34,353 bases of DNA from contig QHPX01000136.1 of the NCBI GenBank assembly GCA_003219195.1, positions 1-34,353 on the forward strand. Direction: 5' to 3'. The notes beneath the pieces were generated by a model. That model was not told where the DNA came from. It saw only the letters and a program-made list of their open reading frames with translations, and ran no database searches. Both the position numbers and the translations under genes were made by a program. Within the stretch, counting starts at the first letter, position 1. Every line of letters begins with the position of its first letter. This document shows positions 23,419 through 30,847 of the stretch, in pieces. The DNA comes from Verrucomicrobiota bacterium. GTDB taxonomy: Bacteria > Verrucomicrobiota > Verrucomicrobiia > Chthoniobacterales > UBA10450.

Positions 23419-24831
23419 CTAATGCGACACCGCCGCAAGCTGATCAGCCGGACAAAGCACACCGTTTTTAACGACGGCGTCGATGTCGGATGCGTGCGCG
23501 ATGTCGTTGAGCGGATTCGAGTTGAGAATCACGAGATCAGCGAAGTCGCTTTTGTCGATCTTGCCGGTATGCGCGCCGGTTTCACCGCCGAAAAGTTTGG
23601 CGGCGTTGGTGGTGGCGCACTGCAAAATTTGCATCGGCGTCAGGCCTGCTTCCTTCATCAACTGAAATTCCCGAAAAAGCGCCGGCCCGTGAATGGTGCC
23701 GATGTTTCCCGCATCGGTGCCGGCAGCAATCGTGACGCCGGCGTCTTCGAGCGTCTTTAGATTTTTGAGCGCGACATCGTAAGTCTTTTTGATTCGATCG
23801 AGTGCTGCATCGGGATTGGCCAGCGCGGTCCTGATGCGCTCGGGCAATTGTTCCTGCGGAATTTTCGTCACGTCGAGTGTCGCGATCACTTCCGGATTGC
23901 CCCACGCTTTTTCTTCCGGTGTGAGATTCAATTTGTTTGCGAAGGTGCGGCCGTAGCGCTCAAACACGACCAGTGTCGGACACAAAATCGTATGTCGATC
24001 TTTTAGCAACTTTACGAATGCGTCATCGACCTCCTTGTCGATAACGCTGTGTACCAGTACATCAGCGCCTTCTTCCACGGCTGCGCGCGCCGTCTCCAGC
24101 TCGGTCGCGTGCACCGCGACGCGTATTTTGCGAGCATGACTTTCTTCCGCTGTCGCGCGCACGATTGGGCGAAAGCTATCGACCGGATGCTCGTCGTTCA
24201 CGATGTACCAGATCTTCACCAGGTCCGGCTTTTGTTCGGCGAGTTTGCGCACGAACTCGCGCGCTTGTTCGGGATTGTCGATCTTGACAATGGGCGGATC
24301 GCCGAGATCGAGTTGCGGTCGCGACACGCTCGAGATCAACGGTCCGGCCACGGCGACGCGCGGCGCCATTTCAGTCGCATTCGCAGTTTTGCGCACTTCA
24401 AAATTCCAAAACGGCCCGCCCACATCAACGACCGAGGTAATCCCGCTGCGGAGATAGCGCGCGAAAGTATCGGGCAGATTCTTCTTAATCCCCGCGATCT
24501 CATCCGCGTACGGGCGCACTTTCGTTAGATCGACAACGTCCGGTCGCGTGAATAATCCACCCGATTGAAAGAAATGAACGTGCGTGTCGATGTAACCGGG
24601 CAAAATGAATTTATCTTTGCAGTCGATCCATTTCGAACCAGTGGGCACGGCCATTTCTTTGCGCGTGCCGACCGCGGCGATGCGCTCGCCGTCGACAACC
24701 ACCACGCTGTTTTCGAGAACTTGAGAGGTCGCTGGGTTAATTAATGTGCCGCCGACAAACGAGCTTTTTTCAGCGTGCGCGAGACATGCGACGATCGACA
24801 AGGCGAGCGCGAGCGAAGTTCTTAGTTTCAT
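23419..24831 (-). CDS. Secreted metal-dependent amidohydrolase (imidazolonepropionase/prolidase-like)
   Basis: A 470-residue protein with a signal peptide (MKLRTSLALALSIVACLAHA). The amidohydrolase metal centre shows as HVH in YIDTHVHFF, the carboxylated Lys candidate in PDLVKIWY, His in VAVHATELE and LVHSVID, and the final Asp in AAGTDAGNIGTIHG. The N- and C-terminal strands (GGTLINPATSQVLENSVVVV; DFADLVILNSNPL) form the usual composite beta sandwich. Relatives include Xaa-Pro/Xaa-Arg dipeptidases and imidazolone-type hydrolases, so the substrate is open. It probably acts in the periplasm. It leads the run amidohydrolase, AsmA-like, rhodanese. Three 11-mer copies lie inside (two KID, one DRH). 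Confidence 0.85.
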   Translation of the reverse strand: MKLRTSLALALSIVACLAHAEKSSFVGGTLINPATSQVLENSVVVVDGERIAAVGTRKEMAVPTGSKWIDCKDKFILPGYIDTHVHFFQSGGLFTRPDVVDLTKVRPYADEIAGIKKNLPDTFARYLRSGITSVVDVGGPFWNFEVRKTANATEMAPRVAVAGPLISSVSRPQLDLGDPPIVKIDNPEQAREFVRKLAEQKPDLVKIWYIVNDEHPVDSFRPIVRATAEESHARKIRVAVHATELETARAAVEEGADVLVHSVIDKEVDDAFVKLLKDRHTILCPTLVVFERYGRTFANKLNLTPEEKAWGNPEVIATLDVTKIPQEQLPERIRTALANPDAALDRIKKTYDVALKNLKTLEDAGVTIAAGTDAGNIGTIHGPALFREFQLMKEAGLTPMQILQCATTNAAKLFGGETGAHTGKIDKSDFADLVILNSNPLNDIAHASDIDAVVKNGVLCPADQLAAVSH

Positions 24832-24995
24832 CAGTAAGAGATTCCGCGACTTCGCTCAGAATGACAAGATCTGGGGAGCACAGGCTGGCAGCCTGTCCAT
24901 CTCGGCAGCTTGCCGAGATGCGGTGGTGGCTCCGCGGAAAAGCGTCTCACTCGATGTTGCCGGCAAGCTGCTGCCTCGATCGGAATGACAAAAGG
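24832..24995. repeat. Cluster of palindromes between the amidohydrolase and helicase genes
   Basis: Two adjacent near-perfect hairpins: ACAGGCTG/GCCTGT-type (24880-24896) and CATCTCGGCA/TGCCGAGATG (24898-24920). They are framed by related flanks TCAGAATGACAAGATC and GATCGGAATGACAAA. These lack the GTAG foot, so they look like a second repeat family. No gene is supported here. Confidence 0.6.
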
Positions 24996-26213
24996 TCAGC
25001 GACGTCTGCGTCCGAACGAATAACCGCGATGAGTGCGCCCGCCGCCGATGGCGCGCCTGCCTGCCGATCCGGATTCCGGTTCGAAAAGGACCGTGTAAAG
25101 ATACGGAAAGTTTTCCAGTTTAAGTCGCGGAATTTTTCGGCCGATGAAACGCTCGATTGCCTGGAGCGCGGAAACTTCCTGGCCGTTCATAAGCGTGAAC
25201 GCGTCGCCCACATTTTGGGCGCGGCCGGTCCGGCCGATGCGATGGACGTAATCTTCTGGGTGCTCCGGCACATCATAGTTAATGACGTGGCTGACGCCGG
25301 CGATGTCGAGACCGCGCGCCGCGATGTCGGTCGCGACCATCACTTCGTATTTGCCACTCTTGAAACCCTCGAGCGCTTCGATGCGCTCGCGCTGTGTGCG
25401 ATTCGAATGGAGAACGGCCACCGAATGATTGCCTTCTTTGAGTTGATGGGCAATGCGGTCCGCGCCGTGTTTCGTTCGGCAAAAAATCAGGGCGCTATCG
25501 AAATTGGTGCGTTCGAGCAACGCCATGAGCAGATCGAATTTCTGTTCCGCGGCGACGGGATAGACGGCATGCGTGACCGTTTCCGCCGGGGAACGGCGCA
25601 CCCCAATTTCAACCAGCTCGGGATCGCGCAGCACCCAGGCCGCGAGTCGCTCGATCTCGGGCGGAAGCGTTGCAGAAAAGAGCAGCGTTTGTCGATCGGC
25701 CGAGATTTTTTCGACAATCCGGCGCACGTCGGGCAAAAATCCCATGTCGAGCATGCGATCGACTTCATCGAGCACGAGAATGCTGACGTCGCGAAAATGC
25801 AGCGTGCCTTGCTCGAGATGGTCGAGCAGACGGCCCGGTGTGGCGGCGAGGATATCGACGCCGTGCTTGAGATCGGCCCGCTGTTTTCCGTACCCGACTC
25901 CGCCGTGGATAACAGTCACGCGCAGATCGGTGAAGCGTCCATAATCGCGAAACGCGGTCTCGACCTGCGCGGCCAGTTCGCGCGTCGGCTCGAGCACAAG
26001 GCAACGAAATTTTCCATGCCGCGCGAGCAACGTTAAAATTGGCAATGCGAACGCCGCCGTCTTGCCTGTGCCCGTTTGCGCGGTGCCGATCAAATCTTTG
26101 CCCGCGAGAATGATGGGGAAGGCGCGGAGCTGGATGGGCGTCGGCTCGACGAACCCCATTGCCTGAGTCCCGCGCACGACTTCGGGCGAAAGGCCGAAAT
26201 TATTAAATGACAC
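24996..26213 (-). CDS. RhlE-type DEAD-box RNA helicase
   Basis: A 405-residue two-domain ATP-dependent RNA helicase. The Q motif is NFGLSPEVV...PTPIQ. Motif I is AQTGTGKT, Ia is PTREL, II is VLDEVDRMLDMGF, III is SAT, and V and VI are ATDIAARGLDI and HRIGRTGR. Motif II reads DEVD rather than DEAD, a tolerated but less usual variant. The short C-terminal tail is basic and Gly/Arg-rich (GGGRTHRGYSFGRRRR), as in RhlE/CsdA-like proteins, and probably adds RNA affinity. The role is ribosome assembly or mRNA decay by family. It is divergent from the phosphoesterase gene; the gap contains an inverted repeat. Confidence 0.93.
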   Translation of the reverse strand: MSFNNFGLSPEVVRGTQAMGFVEPTPIQLRAFPIILAGKDLIGTAQTGTGKTAAFALPILTLLARHGKFRCLVLEPTRELAAQVETAFRDYGRFTDLRVTVIHGGVGYGKQRADLKHGVDILAATPGRLLDHLEQGTLHFRDVSILVLDEVDRMLDMGFLPDVRRIVEKISADRQTLLFSATLPPEIERLAAWVLRDPELVEIGVRRSPAETVTHAVYPVAAEQKFDLLMALLERTNFDSALIFCRTKHGADRIAHQLKEGNHSVAVLHSNRTQRERIEALEGFKSGKYEVMVATDIAARGLDIAGVSHVINYDVPEHPEDYVHRIGRTGRAQNVGDAFTLMNGQEVSALQAIERFIGRKIPRLKLENFPYLYTVLFEPESGSAGRRAIGGGRTHRGYSFGRRRR

Positions 26214-26229
26214 GGCTGAAGGTTAATGC

Positions 26230-26306
26230 CTCGCACAACGGACGCAAAGGATCACGACGAAATTTAAGAGCGGCGACCTTTGTGAACGTTGTGACCTTTG
26301 TGCGAG
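26230..26306. repeat. Inverted repeat between divergent helicase and phosphoesterase genes
   Basis: CTCGCACAA (26230-26238) and TTGTGCGAG (26298-26306) are perfect 9-base inverted ends. The inside has tandem-like CACAAAGG/CCTTTGTG and ACGCAAAGG words. It occupies most of the 103-bp divergent promoter region, so it could be a mobile palindrome or an operator. The last arm ends ten bases before the phosphoesterase ATG. Confidence 0.55.
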
Positions 26307-26316
26307 ATTCTCTTAA

Positions 26317-26802
26317 ATGGAAAAACCGCGGCGCATATTCGTTCTCGCCGATACGCACAATAAGTTTCCAGCGATATTGTCGATTCTGGCACGCGATGCC
26401 GATGAAATCTGGCATCTCGGCGATGTTTGCGCGGAAAGGATCCTCGACGAACTGCTCGCGACCGGTCGGCCCGTGAAGGTGGTCCGTGGAAATTGCGACA
26501 GCAATTTCGAATGGCCCCTGGTTGTCGATCTTGTTCGGGGCGGATTGAAGATTCGTTTGCAACATATTCCGCCGGAGCAGCCGCCGGATGATGTCGCTCT
26601 TCTCCTGCATGGCCACACGCACGTCCCGAGAAGTGAAAAGCGCGGCGGCGTGTTGTTTTTGAATCCCGGTTGCGTGACCCGACCCAATCGTGGATCGCCC
26701 GCGAGCGCGGCGTGGCTGGAAATTGCGGATGGGAAAGTGAATTGGCGGTTAGTGCCGCTAAGGCAGGAGGTTGACCGCAATCGGCCGCGGGCGGTCCGGT
26801 GA
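26317..26802 (+). CDS. YfcE/MJ0936-like metallophosphoesterase
   Basis: A 161-residue calcineurin-like phosphodiesterase. Metal-binding motifs appear in order: FVLADTHNK (D and H), HLGDV, RGNCDSN and LLHGHTHVP. A PGCVTRPN segment closes the site. The size is that of YfcE-type phosphodiesterases, which hydrolyse unknown phosphodiesters in the cytosol. The ATG at 26317 is the first start after the divergent promoter region. One 11-mer copy (26523) reads VDL. The stop TGA lies in the loop of a hairpin (26789-26813) ending in CTAC. Confidence 0.9.
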   Translation: MEKPRRIFVLADTHNKFPAILSILARDADEIWHLGDVCAERILDELLATGRPVKVVRGNCDSNFEWPLVVDLVRGGLKIRLQHIPPEQPPDDVALLLHGHTHVPRSEKRGGVLFLNPGCVTRPNRGSPASAAWLEIADGKVNWRLVPLRQEVDRNRPRAVR

Positions 26803-26813
26803 ACCGCCCCTAC
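26789..26813. repeat. Single GTAG-type REP hairpin ending the phosphoesterase gene
   Basis: GGGCGGT (26789-26795), a seven-base loop and ACCGCCC (26803-26809), immediately followed by CTAC (26810-26813). On the minus strand this reads GTAG-hairpin, a single REP. The loop contains the TGA stop of the phosphoesterase gene. It sits between convergent genes and may terminate both. Confidence 0.7.
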
Positions 26814-26821
26814 CTAGGGAA

Positions 26822-27382
26822 CTATTTTGCTTCTTCCTTCGACCTTTGGCCGAACCATCTGCGCTTTTTCGGTTTCGGTTCTTCGGTCGGTGTTGGCCCT
26901 GCCGGCTCCTTCTCTTTCGGCGCTGCTTCTTCGCGTTTTGCGGCAGGTTCCTTTTGTTTCGGAGCTGGGGCGGTCTCCTTCCGCTTCGACTTCTTTTCTT
27001 CCGCAGGTTTTTCTTCGATCACTTTCGCGGCGTCGACCCATTCGATGAACGCCATGGAGGCGGAATCACTTTTGCGCTGGCCGAGTTTCACAATGCGCGT
27101 GTAACCGCCGTTGCGGTCCGTGGATCTGGGCGCGATCTCGTCGAATATTTTTTTTACCGCGTCCTTCTGCCGCAAGATCGACAATGCGTTACGTCGCGCG
27201 TGGAGTGAGCCGTTTTTTCCGAGCGTAACGATTTTTTCCGCGAGCGGCCGGACGGCTTTGGCTTTCGCCAGCGTCGTTTTGATGCGCTGATGCTCGATCA
27301 AACTGCAAACCTGATTGGCGAGCAGCGCTTTGCGATGCTCAGCGGTGCGGCCGAGTTTGAGCGTCTTTTTTTGATGTCTCAT
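26822..27382 (-). CDS. rplQ: Ribosomal protein L17 with long charged C-terminal tail
   Basis: A 186-residue protein. Residues 1-125 are standard L17 (MRHQKKTLKLGRTAEHRKAL, KTTLAKAKAVRPLAEKIVTL, GGYTRIVKLGQRKSDSASMAFIEWV) of the large subunit. Residues about 126-186 are a low-complexity tail of Lys, Glu, Pro and Ala ending KKRRWFGQRSKEEAK, longer than in E. coli L17 (127 residues). It is probably disordered and may contact rRNA or the translocon side. It follows rpoA by 38 bases, the conserved rpoA-rplQ order. An 11-mer copy reads LSI. Confidence 0.96.
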   Translation of the reverse strand: MRHQKKTLKLGRTAEHRKALLANQVCSLIEHQRIKTTLAKAKAVRPLAEKIVTLGKNGSLHARRNALSILRQKDAVKKIFDEIAPRSTDRNGGYTRIVKLGQRKSDSASMAFIEWVDAAKVIEEKPAEEKKSKRKETAPAPKQKEPAAKREEAAPKEKEPAGPTPTEEPKPKKRRWFGQRSKEEAK

Positions 27383-27420
27383 AATCTGCGCAGTCGCAGT
27401 GCAGAATTCGCAACAAGCAA

Positions 27421-28464
27421 TCAGGCCTTCGTCCGGTCGGAGGCGCCGTTTGCCGCCGCGCCATTGGGTCCGGCTGGCATGTCGACCAAACCCGGATCGA
27501 ACTTCATGCCGAGACTCAGTCCCAACTGTTGCAGTTTGTCCTTGATCTCGTTAAGCGATTTCTTGCCGAAGTTGCGATACTTGAGCATTTCGCCCTCGGT
27601 TTTTTGCGCGAGCTGACCGACCGTGGTGATGTTCGCGTTGTTCAAGCAATTCGCGGCGCGCACACTGAGCTCGATCTCGTTCACGCTCATGTTGAGCAGC
27701 TTTTTCAGCTTCATGTTCTCTTCGCTTACACCGGCCGGCGTCTCGTCGAATTCGATCACGTCCTCGTTGAAGTTGACGAAAACGTCGAGGTGATGTCGCA
27801 GAATCGCAGAGGCCTGGAGCAATGCGTCATCCGGAGTGAGGCGGCCATCGGTCCAGACTTCCAGGATCAATTTATCGTAATCGGTGCGCTGGCCGACACG
27901 CGTGTTTTCAACCGCATACTTGACTCGCGTGACGGGGGAAAAAATGGAATCGATTGGGATAAGACCGATCGGTTGATCGGCGCGCTTGTTTTCCTCGCCG
28001 GTGGCGAAACCGCGACCGACGCGCACTTCAAGCTCGGCATCAAATTTATGTTTCTTGTCGAGCGTGCAGATGATCTGCTTGGGGTTAAGCACGTCGTAGC
28101 CCTGCACCATCTGGATATCGCCGGCAGTGACTTCACCTTCCTTGTTCACGGTCAGCGAGAGTTTTTTCGACTCGTGGTCCTCGGCTTGGAATTTCACCTT
28201 TTTAAGGTTGAGCACGATATCGGTCACGTCCTCAACTACCCCAGGCAAGGTCGCGAACTCATGTTGCGCGCCGGTGATTTTCACGGCGGTGATGGCAGCG
28301 CCTTCGAGTGACGAAAGAAGTACTCGGCGCAGGGAATTTCCAACGGTGTGCCCATAACCGGCTTCAAACGGCTCGGCAACGAACTTGGCGTAAGTTTCTG
28401 TGGCTGTGTCCTCGTCCTTGACGAGAGTCTTCGGCATTTCAAAACGACCGTAACGAACTGGCAT
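27421..28464 (-). CDS. rpoA: RNA polymerase alpha subunit
   Basis: A 347-residue protein. The N-terminal assembly domain (residues 20-240) shows GYGHTVGNSLRRVLLSSLEG, the dimer and beta-binding element, and VEFDETPAG-type linker sequence. The C-terminal domain (about 265-330) shows LSVRAANCLNNANITTVGQL and YRNFGKKSLNEIKDKL, which bind UP elements and activators. The C-terminal tail is Ala/Gly/Asn-rich. The upstream neighbour on the same strand is a TPM-domain gene, not rpsD/rpsK, so here rpoA-rplQ is cut off from the usual ribosomal protein operon and must have its own promoter in the 375-bp gap. The ATG is at 28464. Confidence 0.97.
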   Translation of the reverse strand: MPVRYGRFEMPKTLVKDEDTATETYAKFVAEPFEAGYGHTVGNSLRRVLLSSLEGAAITAVKITGAQHEFATLPGVVEDVTDIVLNLKKVKFQAEDHESKKLSLTVNKEGEVTAGDIQMVQGYDVLNPKQIICTLDKKHKFDAELEVRVGRGFATGEENKRADQPIGLIPIDSIFSPVTRVKYAVENTRVGQRTDYDKLILEVWTDGRLTPDDALLQASAILRHHLDVFVNFNEDVIEFDETPAGVSEENMKLKKLLNMSVNEIELSVRAANCLNNANITTVGQLAQKTEGEMLKYRNFGKKSLNEIKDKLQQLGLSLGMKFDPGLVDMPAGPNGAAANGASDRTKA

Positions 28465-28478
28465 ATGATTTCAGTTAA

Positions 28479-28546
28479 CGATTTAATGAATGAGTGATTT
28501 AGTGATTTGCAGAGACAAATCTCCCGATCTCTAAATCATTAAATCG
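28479..28546. promoter_or_regulatory. AT-rich inverted repeat in the rpoA leader
   Basis: CGATTTAATGA (28479-28489) pairs perfectly with TCATTAAATCG (28536-28546). Inside, GATTTAG (28496-28502) pairs with CTAAATC (28531-28537), giving a long stem that ends 15 bases upstream of the rpoA ATG. It could be a palindromic insert, or a leader structure that affects rpoA translation. I see no ribosomal-protein binding motif. Confidence 0.5.
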
Positions 28547-28689
28547 CTAAATTCCTTTGCCGGGTTTCCCCTGGCGAGTGCGGTTTCACGTCCAGCGACG
28601 GAGACCCAGAGACCAACGGCGTAATTTCAAAAACTCGCTGCGGAATTTGAAATCAACACCATCACGCTAATTTTGCAAGTGCGAGTTTC

Positions 28690-28837
28690 GGTAGGGCGAG
28701 AATGGAGCGAGCCTGGGAGGTCGCGACATGGACTCGAAGCCCAAGTGGGTGAGTGAGCGGGAGCGAACGAATCACTCTGTCGAGCCGACAAATTCCAGGT
28801 CAAAGAATGCGTTGGTTCAGCGGAGCTTCGCCCTACC
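28690..28837. repeat. 148-bp GTAG-ended element upstream of rpoA
   Basis: Ends GGTAGGGCGA (28690-28699) and TCGCCCTACC (28828-28837) are a perfect 10-base inverted pair with GTAG/CTAC feet. It is the longest such element in the window. It ends two bases before the stop region of the TPM gene at 28840 and lies in the gap that must hold the rpoA promoter. A short open frame starting at an internal ATG at 28728 is part of the repeat and is not counted as a gene. Confidence 0.6.
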
Positions 28838-28839
28838 GT

Positions 28840-29277
28840 TCAATTTTCGGCGATTTCGTCCGGAAGCTCGTTCGAAGATGTCGAGCTTTTCGGAAAATGC
28901 TGCGCCAAAGCGCCGCCGATGTCGCGGATCGCATCCACGAGCGCGTCGGAGAAGCGTTCGTTCCGGAAATGTTCGCGCATAAGATCGACAACGCGTTGCC
29001 AATAACTCTCGCCGCATTTCTCGTGAACGGCCTTGTCGCCGACGACGGCGAACTTATGCGCGCGCGGCGCGACGAAAATCAGGACGCCATTGCGTTCGCG
29101 CGTCTTGTGCATCCCGAGCCGGTGAAATCTTTTCTGCGCCGCGGCGAGCGGATCGCCCTTTAATTTTCCGCGCTGAAGATAAACGCGAATCTCGGCTGAC
29201 GTTCTTTCTTCGGCCTGTCGAATCGCGCCGACGATCCGATCGTGCTCGAGCTTGCTCAGAAATTCTTTCGTTCGCAT
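28840..29277 (-). CDS. TPM-domain protein (cytoplasmic, YgcG/DUF477 relative)
   Basis: A 145-residue protein starting MRTKEFLSKLEHDRIVGAIR at the ATG at 29277. The longer frame to 29421 runs through the glycine-rich tail of the preceding gene in another frame and is rejected. TPM-domain features are AEERTSAEIRVYL, KTRERNGVLIFVAPRAHKFAVVGDKAVHEKCGE and WQRVVDLMREHF. There is no signal peptide or membrane segment, unlike its upstream paralogue. Paired TPM genes next to lemA are a common arrangement, and the family is linked to membrane stress or photosystem repair in other taxa. An 11-mer copy reads VDL. It starts five bases after the paralogue's stop. Confidence 0.85.
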   Translation of the reverse strand: MRTKEFLSKLEHDRIVGAIRQAEERTSAEIRVYLQRGKLKGDPLAAAQKRFHRLGMHKTRERNGVLIFVAPRAHKFAVVGDKAVHEKCGESYWQRVVDLMREHFRNERFSDALVDAIRDIGGALAQHFPKSSTSSNELPDEIAEN

Positions 29278-29281
29278 TTTG

Positions 29282-30020
29282 TCACCAACTCGAGCCGGCC
29301 CCGCCACCACCGAAGCTGCCGCCGCCCCCGCTGAATCCACTGAATCCGCCGCCTCCACCGGATGACCAACCGGCTCCGCCACTCGACCAGCCGCCGATGT
29401 AAGACCAATAAGTAGACCCAAGCGCTTTGATCGACGACGGTGCTCCTGCTCTCGACTTTGGTTCGTCCGCTGCCTTTGTACTCGCCGCGAATCGCTTTGC
29501 AGATCGAATCAATACCAGCAGCGACTCCCCCCTCGTAGTCGCCTTTGCGAAAGTACGGTTTGATCCGGTATTCGGTGATGTCGAACGCGGTGATATCGGG
29601 CAGCGCGCCTTCCAGGCCGTAGCCAACTTGAATGAACATTTTGCGATCCTGGACGAAGACGAACAGGACCACGCCATTGCGGCGATCCTCTTGGCCAACC
29701 CCCCATGCTTGCGCGACACGCTGCGTGTAGTCTGCGACATCCGAATCACTCGCCATTTTCGGAAAGACCGCGACGACGACCTGGTCCGAAGTTTCGCGCT
29801 CAAATTGCGCGAGTTGCTCGTTGAAACGTAGCGCGGCTTCTTTTGAAACAACGCCGGCGTAATCGTTGAAATAACGATCGGGTTTTGGCGGAATGACTTC
29901 GTCGGCGCGCGAAGCACACGCCAACGAAGCGACAAGCGCTACAAGAACGAGCGCGACCCATTTGCATGGTAGGGACGCTCGCCGCGGCGAGCGTCCGACG
30001 ATGTCGATCTTCGCGTGCAA
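29282..30020 (-). pseudogene. Secreted TPM-domain protein (YgcG-type), frameshifted and with a repeat-derived start
   Basis: It encodes a hydrophobic signal (KWVALVLVALVASLACA), a TPM domain (YFNDYAGVVSKEAALRFNEQ, QVVVAVFPKMASDSDVADYT, RNGVVLFVFVQDRKMFIQVG, YGLEGALPD) and should end in the family's glycine-rich tail. In the domain's own frame the end is instead Arg-rich and continues to 29256. The proper tail, with GGGGGFSGFSGGGG ending GSSW, lies in another frame and stops at 29282. A frameshift near 29400-29470 is therefore needed. The 5' end is also odd: the only start in frame is a TTG at 30018-30020, and the first 18 codons are palindromic repeat. No ribosome site is visible. It may be decaying, or the indel may be an assembly error. 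Confidence 0.75.
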
Positions 30021-30062
30021 ACGATGAATTAGTCGCGGACATCTCGGAGAGATGTCCCTACC
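29968..30062. repeat. GTAG BIME inserted between lemA and the TPM gene
   Basis: GTAG foot at 29969, hairpin GGACGCTCGC/GCGAGCGTCC, spacer with an 11-mer copy (30002-30011), hairpin GGACATCTC/GAGATGTCC, CTAC foot ending at 30061. GGTAGGGAC and GTCCCTACC are the inverted ends. The lemA stop lies four bases outside. The TPM reading frame runs through the whole element without a stop. Confidence 0.85.
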
Positions 30063-30065
30063 AAT

Positions 30066-30752
30066 TTATGGCGAGCCGGTTGGCGCAGGCGAAGCCGCCG
30101 GTGCAGGCGTGCCGAAATTGAAATTCACGGCCGGCGCTCTTTCCGCGCCCGGTTGCGCAGCGAAGAACGGCCGCGGCGAGAAGCCGAACATTCCCGCAAT
30201 CATATTCGTCGGGAAGCGTCGCACCGCCGTGTTGAAATCTTGCACCGTGGCGTTGAAATTATTTCGCTCCACTGAAATTCTGTTTTCCGTGCCTTCGAGC
30301 TGCGCCTGCAATCCGAGGAAGTTTTGGTTCGATTTCAATTCCGGATAGCGCTCGACCACCACCAGCAATCGCGAAAGCGCATTGCTCAACGCTCCTTGCG
30401 CGGCTTGAAACTGCTCGAGCTGCGCCGGATCGGTCGGCGCTTTGTTTGGATCGATCTTGACCTGACCGACGCTGGCGCGCGCGTTCGTCACTTCAACGAC
30501 CGTCGATTTTTCGAAATTGGCGGCGCCTTGCACCGTATTTACAAGATTCGGAATAAGATCCGCCCGCCGCTGATAGACACTCTGCACATCGCCCCATTTT
30601 TTATTCACAGTCTGATCCAGCGTGACGAGACGATTGTAACTGCCCCAGAAAAAGAGGCCGACGACGAAGGCGAAGAACAGCACGATCACCAACACCCCGC
30701 CGCAGCCGATGGCAAACTTGTTCATAAGATCGACAATGTGATTCGCGGCCAT
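30066..30752 (-). CDS. lemA: LemA family protein
   Basis: A 228-residue protein: one N-terminal membrane segment (GGVLVIVLFFAFVVGLFFW), then the helical LemA domain (YNRLVTLDQTVNKKWGDVQS, YQRRADLIPNLVNTVQGAA, FEKSTVVEVTNARAS, LSRLLVVVERYPELKSNQNF, ENRISVERNNFNATVQDFN, RFPTNMIAGMFGF) and an Ala/Pro tail. The family is of unknown biochemical role and is usually next to TPM-domain or HtpX genes, as here. ATG 30752 is taken. An ATG nine codons later (MNKFAIGCGG) is closer to the usual LemA start, and the difference is exactly the segment holding an 11-mer copy, so the start is uncertain. Confidence 0.92.
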   Translation of the reverse strand: MAANHIVDLMNKFAIGCGGVLVIVLFFAFVVGLFFWGSYNRLVTLDQTVNKKWGDVQSVYQRRADLIPNLVNTVQGAANFEKSTVVEVTNARASVGQVKIDPNKAPTDPAQLEQFQAAQGALSNALSRLLVVVERYPELKSNQNFLGLQAQLEGTENRISVERNNFNATVQDFNTAVRRFPTNMIAGMFGFSPRPFFAAQPGAERAPAVNFNFGTPAPAASPAPTGSP

Positions 30753-30797
30753 CGTTCAGGAAATAGGCGCATAAGTCAATGCGACGAACGATGATTC

Positions 30798-30847
30798 TGT
30801 AGGGGAAGCGGTTCGCTTCCCGTGGGAGGCCAACGACGTCCCCTACA
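30798..30847. repeat. 50-bp GTAG BIME, second copy
   Basis: Same layout as the copy at 14570-14619: GTAG-GGGAAGC hairpin, then a GGGAGGCC...GACGTCCC hairpin and CTAC. Identity is 43 of 50; six of the seven differences are transitions. The right-hand CTA (30843-30845) is the stop codon of the serine hydrolase gene on the minus strand. Confidence 0.8.

Noticed and set aside
28728-28982. Short plus-strand frame beginning MDSKPKWVSERERT
   Set aside because: It begins inside the GTAG-ended repeat and overlaps the TPM gene in antisense, so it is best seen as repeat sequence.
28840-29421. Longer start for the second TPM gene
   Set aside because: The first 48 residues are the out-of-frame reading of the glycine-rich tail of the preceding gene.
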